Positions 1-5,753 of a DNA stretch of 15,552 nt are shown piece by piece (position 1 is the stretch's first letter; every line of letters starts with the position of its first letter). The notes below the pieces were generated by a model that saw only the letters and a program-made list of their open reading frames with translations, had not been told where the DNA came from and made no database searches. A program made the position numbers and the translations under genes. Origin of the DNA: Candidatus Cloacimonadota bacterium (lineage in GTDB: Bacteria; Cloacimonadota; Cloacimonadia; Cloacimonadales; TCS61); assembly GCA_021108055.1 (NCBI GenBank), contig JAIORR010000204.1:1-15552 (forward strand). Direction: 5' to 3'.

Positions 1-3
1 ATT

Positions 4-555
4 ATGACAACACATAAACCCATAGAAGTTCAGGAACTGTTCGGCGATCTTGAACCTGCCGAAGAAAACAGAAAATGGTTTGTAGTGCACACCAAGCCAC
101 GCAGAGAGAAAAAATTAGCGCAATATTCCCTGCAAAATAAAATTAATTACTATCTACCTTTGAAAGACAGCATCAGGGTTTATCAATATCGTAAAGTAAA
201 ATTCACAAAACCTCTTTTCTCCGGGTATGTTTTTGTCAAATGCGATTCCGAAGAGAGGCGTATTTTAACGATTACCGGACATACTGCCTATTTTCTTCCG
301 GTTCCAAATGAAGAAGTATTTACCGGTGAATTGAAGCAGATACATTTTGGACGTCTGAAAGGTGCGGATTACAGAAAAGCTGAATTCCTGGAGAAAGGGA
401 TGAAGGTAATTATCACTTCAGGACCATTTGAAGGCTTGACAGGAGTTGTGGAAGATGGAAAAAATGTAAAGAGAGTGATCTTGCAGGTAAATCTTTTAAG
501 ACAGGCAGTTTCGATCTCTGCAAGTGCAAAGCAGATAAAAATAATAAAGGAATAA
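4..555 (+). CDS. NusG/RfaH-type transcription elongation or antitermination factor (UpxY-like)
   Basis: A 183-residue protein with the two-domain plan of NusG paralogues. An N-terminal NGN domain covers about residues 24-115, opening with WFVVHTKPRREKK and holding the family signature LFSGYVFVK (71-79). A C-terminal KOW domain follows at about 131-181 (KGMKVIITSGPFEGLTGVV). The NGN domain binds RNA polymerase and the KOW domain contacts ribosome or Rho. Specialised paralogues such as RfaH and UpxY act on long polysaccharide operons. It is the first visible gene of a forward operon and is followed 4 bp later by a sugar-nucleotide epimerase, which fits a specialised paralogue rather than housekeeping NusG. 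Housekeeping nusG normally sits with secE and rplK, which are absent here. The ATG at position 4 is the first one seen, but the window edge hides its ribosome site, so the true start could lie upstream. Confidence 0.85.
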   Translation: MTTHKPIEVQELFGDLEPAEENRKWFVVHTKPRREKKLAQYSLQNKINYYLPLKDSIRVYQYRKVKFTKPLFSGYVFVKCDSEERRILTITGHTAYFLPVPNEEVFTGELKQIHFGRLKGADYRKAEFLEKGMKVIITSGPFEGLTGVVEDGKNVKRVILQVNLLRQAVSISASAKQIKIIKE

Positions 556-559
556 GAGA

Positions 560-1504
560 ATGAAAATTTTAGTTACAGGCGGTGCCGGATTTATCGGTTC
601 AAATGTCGTTGACGAATACGTCTCATTAGGACACGAAGTTGTAGTTGTTGACGATCTGAGTACAGGTTTTGAACATAATGTAAATCCTGAGGCAACATTC
701 TATAAAGTGGATATTCGTTCGAAGGAACTGGCAGAAGTTTTTGATAAAGAAAAACCGGAAATCGTAAATCATCATGCTGCCCAGATAAGTGTTCCGGTCT
801 CGGTGAAAGATCCCGAATTTGATGCAGAAGTTAATGTTGTAGGTTTTTTGAATCTACTTCAAAATTGCGTTAAATACAATGTTAAGAAAGTTATTTCAAT
901 TTCATCTGGTGGTGCCATTTACGGAGAAGCAGAAGAATATCCAACTACGGAAAATTACAATCCTGTTCCACTTTCTCCTTATGCTATCAACAAGTTAGTT
1001 TCGGAAAAATACCTGCATTTCTATCATCATCAATTTGGATTGAACTACACGGTTCTGAGGTATGCAAATGTTTTCGGACCACGTCAAATCCCGCATGGAG
1101 AAGCAGGCGTAGTTTCCATATTCATCACTAATTTTCTTAATGATATTCAGTCACATTTATATGCGTTCAAAGAAAAACCGGATGGAATGATCCGTGATTA
1201 TGTGTTCGTGAAAGACATTGTTAATGCAAATGTGATCGCTTTAAAGAAGGGTAATCTGGATGCTTTTAATATCGGAACCGGTTTAGAAACAACGACCGGC
1301 GAATTATATCGAGAAATATCGAACCAGATGAATGAAAATGTCGAACCAATAAAAGGAGATGCACGACCGGGTGACATCAGGAAGAGTTGTTTACATATCG
1401 AAAAAGCAAGAAAGAAACTGGGCTGGGAACCTGTTTTTTCCTTGCAGGAAGGCGTTAGAGAAACAATTGATTTTTTTGTGAAAAAAGCTAAGGAGGGCTT
1501 ATGA
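560..1504 (+). CDS. NAD-dependent sugar-nucleotide epimerase/dehydratase, GalE-like (extended SDR)
   Basis: A 314-residue extended short-chain dehydrogenase. The NAD-binding glycine motif GGAGFIGS is at residues 7-14, with an acidic pair D31-D32 at the end of strand 2 that favours NAD over NADP. HHAAQISVP lies at 71-79 and the catalytic YxxxK is Y141/K145, with a serine at 115-116. The size and the HHAAQ and YANVFGPRQ motifs match the short bacterial UDP-glucose 4-epimerase group, which interconverts UDP-hexose epimers for surface polysaccharide. UDP-glucuronate or other NDP-sugar epimerases look similar, so the exact substrate is open. The gene starts 4 bp after the NusG-like gene with an AAAGG ribosome site inside that gene. 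Its stop overlaps the next start (ATGA at 1501-1504), so it is translationally coupled on both sides. Confidence 0.88.
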   Translation: MKILVTGGAGFIGSNVVDEYVSLGHEVVVVDDLSTGFEHNVNPEATFYKVDIRSKELAEVFDKEKPEIVNHHAAQISVPVSVKDPEFDAEVNVVGFLNLLQNCVKYNVKKVISISSGGAIYGEAEEYPTTENYNPVPLSPYAINKLVSEKYLHFYHHQFGLNYTVLRYANVFGPRQIPHGEAGVVSIFITNFLNDIQSHLYAFKEKPDGMIRDYVFVKDIVNANVIALKKGNLDAFNIGTGLETTTGELYREISNQMNENVEPIKGDARPGDIRKSCLHIEKARKKLGWEPVFSLQEGVRETIDFFVKKAKEGL

Positions 1505-2478
1505 CCAATATTAATGAAATTAAGATCGATCAACTGAAATTGCCAAAGTTATCTTCAAAGAAAATAGTAACTTATCTTATTATCTTTGCAGTTGTCATCA
1601 TCATTTTCACAGGATTCTACACTGTAGATCCGGAGGAAGTTGGAGTAATCCAGAGGTTTGGAAAATATATAGATACAACCGAACCCGGATTGCACTTTAA
1701 AATACCTTTTGGAGTAGATAAACTCACAAAGGTAAAAGTTAAACATGTTTATAAAGAAGAATTTGGTTTCAGGACACTTCAGTCCGGAGTTCAAACCAAA
1801 TATTCTGCCCGCAGTTACGATTTTGAATCCGTTATGTTAACCGGTGACCTTAACATTGCAGATGTGGAATGGATCGTTCAATATCGTATTAAAGACCCGG
1901 TTAAGTATCTTTTCAGGATAAGGAATATCGTGGAGACTATCCGTGACCTTTCCGAATCTGTAACAAGACAGGTTGTGGGAGATAGGAGCGGTGATGAAAT
2001 TATCGTTCTCAGCAGGAAGGAAATTGCAGATGAAATACAGGTCGGATTACAGAAAAAATTGGATGCTTACGAATCTGGGATCGAGATATACACTTTGAAT
2101 CTTCAGAATGTGAATCCTCCTGAAAGAGTTAAACCTGCATTCAATGATGTGAATTCTGCAAAACAGGAAAAAGAAAGGATCGTTAATGAAGCCTGGCAGA
2201 AGTATAACCAGGTAATCCCGGAAGCAAGAGGTAAAGCAAAACGAACTATCGAAGAAGCAGAGGGTTATGCCATCAATCGAGTAAATCGTGCAAATGGAGA
2301 TGCAGAACGTTTCAAACAAATGTATAATCAATATCGATATGCAAAAACAGTCACCAAAAAGCGTCTCTACTTGGAAACAATGCAGAAAGTTCTTCCCAAA
2401 GTAGAAAAGATATACATAGTGGATGATAAACAGAAGGGTATTCTTCCACTTCTTAACCTGAATAAAGGAGGGAAGTGA
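1501..2478 (+). CDS. hflK: HflK-like SPFH-domain membrane protease regulator
   Basis: A 325-residue protein with a short N-terminal tail, one transmembrane helix at about residues 22-40, and an SPFH/band-7 domain from about 41. The domain carries the typical VDPEEVGVIQRFGKY and PGLHFKIPF stretches. An alanine/glutamate-rich coiled-coil follows (about 210-300). HflK pairs with HflC in a large periplasm-facing assembly that surrounds and restrains the FtsH protease. Assignment as HflK rather than HflC rests on its position first in the pair, its longer N-terminal tail, and the VNPPERVKPAFNDVNSAKQEKER segment. The start is supported by AAGGAGGG at 1490-1497, and the gene overlaps the epimerase by 4 bp. 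hflC starts one base after its stop. Confidence 0.9.
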   Translation: MTNINEIKIDQLKLPKLSSKKIVTYLIIFAVVIIIFTGFYTVDPEEVGVIQRFGKYIDTTEPGLHFKIPFGVDKLTKVKVKHVYKEEFGFRTLQSGVQTKYSARSYDFESVMLTGDLNIADVEWIVQYRIKDPVKYLFRIRNIVETIRDLSESVTRQVVGDRSGDEIIVLSRKEIADEIQVGLQKKLDAYESGIEIYTLNLQNVNPPERVKPAFNDVNSAKQEKERIVNEAWQKYNQVIPEARGKAKRTIEEAEGYAINRVNRANGDAERFKQMYNQYRYAKTVTKKRLYLETMQKVLPKVEKIYIVDDKQKGILPLLNLNKGGK

Positions 2479-2479
2479 A

Positions 2480-3421
2480 ATGAAAAAGAAAAATAGATCA
2501 ACCTTGATATTTGCAGTAATTGCACTGATAATCATCGTTAATGCATTATACATCCTGGACGAAAGACAGCAGGCTATTATTACTCAGTTCGGAGATCCTG
2601 TGGGAGGTGCAATAACGAATGCAGGTCTGCATATAAAAATACCTATAATTCAAAAAGTTCACTATTTCGAGAAGCGTATCCTGGAATGGGATGGCGATCC
2701 TAAACAGATTCCAACTTCCGATAAACGTTATATCTGGTTAGATACTTTTTCTCGTTGGCAGGTCGTCGATCCTCTCAAATTCTATCAAACAGTACGCAAT
2801 GAAACTTTTGCTCATGGCAGGCTGGATGACATTATCAGTGGTACTACCAGGGACGTTATCAGTTCAAATTCTCTTATAGAACTGGTGAGGAATACAAACA
2901 GAGAATTAATATTTACACAAGAATATGAAACAAGTTCCCTTGAAGGTGTACAAGAAGAACCCATTGATTTTGGTAGGAATAATATTGCCAATAAAATCTT
3001 TGAATCTTCTAAATCTCTCGTGGCAGAATATGGTATTAAGCTGATAGATGTTAATATCAAACGCATTAATTATGTTGAAGAAGTACGTATGAAAGTTTAT
3101 GAACGTATGATATCGGAGCGTAATAAGATCGCTGCCAAATACAGATCGGAAGGACAGGGTAGCTCTGCTGAAATTCTTGGTAAAATGCAGCGTGAACTCG
3201 ATCAGATCCAATCGGAAGCTTATAAAGAAGCCCAGGAAATCATTGGTAAATCAGATGCAAAAGCTATAAAAATTTATGCTAATGCATACAACCGCGATCC
3301 GGAATTTTATCAATTCCTGAAAACCCTGGAAACATATGAAAAAACTATCGATGAGAAAAATACACTTATTATGAGTACAGACAGCGATTACTACAAGTAC
3401 CTTAAAAAAGCAGGTAATTAA
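2480..3421 (+). CDS. hflC: HflC-like SPFH-domain membrane protease regulator
   Basis: A 313-residue partner of HflK. It has one transmembrane helix at about residues 8-25, then the SPFH domain beginning LDERQQAIITQFGDP. The HflC hallmarks IPIIQKV, FEKRILEWDGDP and IWLDTFSRWQVVDPLKFYQTV follow. The charged helical C-terminal part (about 200-300) is expected to pack into the HflKC cage. The ribosome site AAAGGAGG (2464-2471) lies within the end of hflK, and the ATG begins one base after the hflK stop, so the two subunits are almost certainly made together. Nothing looks truncated. Confidence 0.93.
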   Translation: MKKKNRSTLIFAVIALIIIVNALYILDERQQAIITQFGDPVGGAITNAGLHIKIPIIQKVHYFEKRILEWDGDPKQIPTSDKRYIWLDTFSRWQVVDPLKFYQTVRNETFAHGRLDDIISGTTRDVISSNSLIELVRNTNRELIFTQEYETSSLEGVQEEPIDFGRNNIANKIFESSKSLVAEYGIKLIDVNIKRINYVEEVRMKVYERMISERNKIAAKYRSEGQGSSAEILGKMQRELDQIQSEAYKEAQEIIGKSDAKAIKIYANAYNRDPEFYQFLKTLETYEKTIDEKNTLIMSTDSDYYKYLKKAGN

Positions 3422-3430
3422 TAAAGCAGA

Positions 3431-3886
3431 ATGTACAAAGAATATTCCAATGAATATTGGATGAATTATGCACTGGAACAAGCACGGTTGGCACTTCAGG
3501 AAGATGAGGTGCCGATCGGAGCTGTTCTGGTAAAAGACAATAAAATAGTTGCAGCAGATCACAATAGAACCAGACAGACAAACAATAACCTGGCGCACGC
3601 TGAAAAACAGGTTATCGAAAAGGTAATAAATTCCGGGGAAAAATATCTTTATGATTATACTCTTTTCGTAACTGTAGAACCGTGTTTGATGTGTGCTGGT
3701 GCCATTATCTGGGCACGAGTGGGAAAAGTTGTTTTTGGTTGTTTTGATCCTAAAGCCGGAGCGGTCGGATCTATTTATAATGCGCTTCTGGATAAAAATT
3801 TTAATCATCATCCGAAAGTTGTATCCGGTATTTTGTCTCAGGAATGTTCTGATCTGATAGTCGGATTCTTTAAAAGCAAAAGATAG
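3431..3886 (+). CDS. tadA: tRNA-specific adenosine deaminase TadA
   Basis: A 151-residue zinc deaminase of the cytidine/deoxycytidylate family. Zinc ligand and catalytic residues are H56 and E58 in HAEK, and C85 and C88 in PCLMC. The length and the VPIGAVLV, EPCLMCAGAI and GAVGSIYN motifs are those of TadA, which converts adenosine 34 of tRNA-Arg(ACG) to inosine. HAEK replaces the more common HAEM, a minor variation. The gene follows hflC by 9 bp with only a weak purine-rich ribosome site, so translation may depend on coupling. A tRNA-Ser gene starts 6 bp after the stop, leaving no room for a separate promoter between them. A guanine deaminase is a less likely alternative because of the length and the PCLMC context. 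Confidence 0.9.
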   Translation: MYKEYSNEYWMNYALEQARLALQEDEVPIGAVLVKDNKIVAADHNRTRQTNNNLAHAEKQVIEKVINSGEKYLYDYTLFVTVEPCLMCAGAIIWARVGKVVFGCFDPKAGAVGSIYNALLDKNFNHHPKVVSGILSQECSDLIVGFFKSKR

Positions 3887-3892
3887 ATTTAC

Positions 3893-3982
3893 GGAGAGTT
3901 GCCGGAGCGGTTGAACGGGGCGGTCTCGAAAACCGTTGTACTCTTACGGGTACCCAGGGTTCGAATCCCTGACTCTCCGCCA
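3893..3982 (+). tRNA. tRNA-Ser (CGA)
   Basis: The cloverleaf closes with acceptor GGAGAGT (3893-3899) pairing ACTCTCC (3972-3978), discriminator G and an encoded CCA (3980-3982). The seven-base anticodon loop is CTCGAAA, giving anticodon CGA, which reads the UCG codon. A long variable arm (GTAC...GTAC) marks it as class II and fits serine. The T arm is CAGGG/CCCTG. It sits 6 bp after tadA and is probably processed from the same transcript. No terminator follows directly. Its last 19 bases are duplicated downstream at 4158-4176. Confidence 0.95.
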
Positions 3983-4075
3983 TATTTGTAGCCGCTGATT
4001 AACTCTGATAAAAACGGATAAAAATAAATTATGCAATGAGAACCCTGGTTCTTCCTGCTGATGTTCGACCACGAG
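3964..4075 (+). repeat. Direct repeat, copy 1 (contains tRNA-Ser 3' end)
   Basis: 112 bases identical to 4158-4269, offset by 194 bp. The copy begins in the T loop of tRNA-Ser and includes the last 19 bases of the tRNA with its CCA. It then runs through TTAACTCTGATAAA (3999-4012) and a small palindrome AGAACC-CT-GGTTCT (4039-4052), ending in CCACGAG. The bases just outside differ on both sides, so the ends are sharp. It carries no convincing reading frame. Confidence 0.97.
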
Positions 4076-4120
4076 CTGGAATCTAATTTTGAACTTGAGA
4101 GAAATTAGCAGCGAAGTAGC

Positions 4121-4157
4121 GCCGACAGGAGAGGAAACAGTGTTTCCTCGGATCGGC
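4121..4157 (+). repeat. Imperfect hairpin in the spacer between the two direct repeats
   Basis: The inner arms GAGGAAACA (4131-4139) and TGTTTCCTC (4141-4149) are perfect complements around one base. The outer arms GCCGA (4121-4125) and TCGGC (4153-4157) are also complementary. The structure ends exactly where direct-repeat copy 2 begins. No T tract follows, so it is not a standard terminator. A TTGAGAGAAA box (4095-4104) precedes it, and the same box recurs before hairpins at 14598-14707 on the other strand. Confidence 0.8.
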
Positions 4158-4269
4158 AATCCCTGACTCTCCGCCATATTTGTAGCCGCTGATTAACTCT
4201 GATAAAAACGGATAAAAATAAATTATGCAATGAGAACCCTGGTTCTTCCTGCTGATGTTCGACCACGAG
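4158..4269 (+). repeat. Direct repeat, copy 2 (tRNA-Ser 3'-end fragment plus flank)
   Basis: Exact second copy of 3964-4075. Its first 19 bases (4158-4176) are a tRNA-Ser 3' remnant without a 5' half, so this is not a tRNA gene. Directly after it comes a third, isolated TTAACGCAGATAAA box (4270-4283) that resembles the box inside each copy (TTAACTCTGATAAA). The layout resembles the att-site arrangement of elements that insert at tRNA 3' ends, but the enclosed 194 bp hold no gene. The rest of the 3983-4445 intergenic stretch is AT-rich and holds only a possible promoter. Confidence 0.97.
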
Positions 4270-4368
4270 TTAACGCAGATAAAGTTAATTTTTAAAAATA
4301 TTAATTCTTTATTAAATAAAAACTTCATTAAGATTTTTTACTTGCCTGATTTATTGCAAAATACATTT

Positions 4369-4397
4369 TTGAAATTGAAATTGCTTCTCGGCATAAA
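4369..4397 (+). promoter_or_regulatory. Possible sigma-70-type promoter of the 4446 lipoprotein gene
   Basis: TTGAAA (4369-4374) and CATAAA (4392-4397) are separated by 17 bp. They lie about 50 bp upstream of the lipoprotein start, which is otherwise isolated from the tadA operon by the repeat region. The sequence is AT-rich, so a chance match is quite possible. Confidence 0.35.
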
Positions 4398-4445
4398 ACT
4401 AATGAGAAAAGCTATAAATAAGATAAAAAAAAGGAGGTATTTGGT

Positions 4446-5096
4446 ATGAAAAAAACATTATGGTTATTGGTTTTGATGGGACTGATCCTTGCAGGATGCA
4501 GCGAAGATGGAACTTTGAGAATCACGAATAACTCTAACTATTCGGCTTGGTTCCAATTAGGTAGTGGAGGTTTCACTAACGACCTTAGCTCAGGTCAGGA
4601 TTATGAAAAAGATTACACTTTAAGTACATCTATTTTCGGTGATGAAGACAAAAAGGTAACTGTATATTATGGTGGTGATTATGTCTTTACGGATCAAGAT
4701 AGTAAAACAATAAAACCCGGATCAACTTCAAAAGTTAATATCTATTCTGATGCCGGAGTGATACGAATCGAAAATACAACTTACTATGATATTGTTGAAG
4801 TTTATCTTTCTCCAAGCAGCGATAGTTCTTGGGGTGAAGATGACCTTATCGGAGACATCGGATATAATGAATATGTTGAATGGTTAGTCAGCCCGGGAAG
4901 TTGGGATATAAAATTCTATGATGAAGATGGATATTATTATATCTTCTTGAATGTCTATATTGATATAGAAGAAATGTACACTATCACATTTATTCCAAGA
5001 ATGAAGGGTAATATGAATGAAGATGATAATAAAGCTATAAACGCACTTCAAGTTAGAACGGAAACAATAGATAAGTGTGAGCAGAAAAAGAAATAA
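4446..5096 (+). CDS. Predicted lipoprotein with two beta-rich domains, function unknown
   Basis: A 216-residue protein. Residues 1-17 form a lipoprotein signal ending in the lipobox LAGC, with the lipidated cysteine at C18. The mature part seems to be two related beta-sandwich-like segments. One begins LRITNNSNYSAWFQLG (24-39), the other IRIENTTYYDIVEVYLSPSS (106-125). The second carries a WGEDDLIGDIG stretch followed by SPGSWDIKFYDEDGYYY, a pattern I have seen in secreted proteins of unknown role. I do not recognise a named family. The start has a very strong ribosome site, AAGGAGGT (4431-4438), 7 bp upstream. An intrinsic terminator follows directly, so it is probably a single-gene unit. 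The C-terminal 35 residues are charged and probably disordered. Confidence 0.8.
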   Translation: MKKTLWLLVLMGLILAGCSEDGTLRITNNSNYSAWFQLGSGGFTNDLSSGQDYEKDYTLSTSIFGDEDKKVTVYYGGDYVFTDQDSKTIKPGSTSKVNIYSDAGVIRIENTTYYDIVEVYLSPSSDSSWGEDDLIGDIGYNEYVEWLVSPGSWDIKFYDEDGYYYIFLNVYIDIEEMYTITFIPRMKGNMNEDDNKAINALQVRTETIDKCEQKKK

Positions 5097-5112
5097 TATT
5101 CTTAAACCTAGT

Positions 5113-5143
5113 AAACGGCGGTAACCAATCCGCCGTTTTTTTT
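5113..5143 (+). terminator. Intrinsic terminator after the lipoprotein gene
   Basis: A 9-bp stem AAACGGCGG (5113-5121) / CCGCCGTTT (5130-5138) has an 8-base loop and runs into eight T's (5136-5143). On the reverse strand the stem is followed only by TTTACTAGG, so it should work mainly for the forward lipoprotein gene. It may help end the convergent rnhB transcript. Confidence 0.85.
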
Positions 5144-5753
5144 ATCCACAATTTAATATATATTCCAGTACAGGACGATATGTTTTCCTGTGAAAGGGAA
5201 GAATTCCGAATTTTTTAATTGCTGCCAGGTGCTCTTTAGTCGGATAACCTTTGTTTTTCAGGAAATTATATTCCGGATGTTCATGATGAATATCGATCAT
5301 TATCCTGTCTCGTGTTACTTTTGCCAATATGGAAGCAGCAGCAATGGAAGCCAGTTTGCCATCTCCCTTGATAATTGCTTCTGAGAAATGTTCAATTTTT
5401 TTAGGGATTTTATTTCCATCGATAAGGCAAATATCAGGTTTGAACTTTAGATTTAATACAGCCTTTTCCATACCGAGAAGGGTCGCCTGAAGAATATTGA
5501 TCTCATCGATTATTGCAGGAGAAATAATTTCAATATTCCAATCTTCTACAGAATTAATGATTATCTCATAGAGTTCTTCCCGTTTATTTGCGGAAAGTTT
5601 TTTTGAATCGTTCAACCCCTCGATCCTGATTTCAGGTTCCATAATAACAGCCGCAACCACCACCGGTCCTGCAAGCGGTCCTCGTCCGGCTTCATCTACA
5701 CCGGTAATAATATCATATTTATTCCTGTATTTTTGCTCATTCTTATAAAGCAT
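5142..5753 (-). CDS. rnhB: Ribonuclease HII
   Basis: A 203-residue RNase HII, which removes ribonucleotides embedded in DNA and RNA of RNA-DNA hybrids. The type II signature GVDEAGRGPLAGPVV places the first two metal ligands at D20 and E21. D112 (CLIDGN) and D131 (IKGDGK) complete the DEDD set, with SIAAASILAKVTRD just after. The length is normal. The start codon directly abuts the stop of the upstream pdxA-methyltransferase gene (TAAATG, no gap). Only a weak GGAAA ribosome site is present, so translation is probably coupled to that gene. Confidence 0.95.
   Translation of the reverse strand: MLYKNEQKYRNKYDIITGVDEAGRGPLAGPVVVAAVIMEPEIRIEGLNDSKKLSANKREELYEIIINSVEDWNIEIISPAIIDEINILQATLLGMEKAVLNLKFKPDICLIDGNKIPKKIEHFSEAIIKGDGKLASIAAASILAKVTRDRIMIDIHHEHPEYNFLKNKGYPTKEHLAAIKKFGILPFHRKTYRPVLEYILNCG

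Noticed and set aside
2047..2553. A 168-codon reverse reading frame opposite hflK/hflC
   Set aside because: It is Phe/Ile-rich shadow sequence antisense to two conserved genes, with no ribosome site.
4158..4176. Second tRNA-Ser gene
   Set aside because: Only the last 19 bases are present; no 5' acceptor strand, D arm or anticodon arm precedes it.
3964..4269. CRISPR-like array
   Set aside because: There are only two copies of 112 bp with one spacer, no short regular repeats and no cas genes.
3944..4328. Reverse-strand reading frames (77 and 81 codons) over the tRNA-Ser and the direct repeats
   Set aside because: Their sequence is explained by the tRNA and the duplicated non-coding segment; they lack ribosome sites and family motifs.
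4255..4449. A 64-codon forward reading frame before the lipoprotein gene
   Set aside because: It starts inside the repeat, is low-complexity Lys/Leu/Ile/Asn from AT-rich DNA, and overlaps the probable promoter and ribosome site of the lipoprotein gene.
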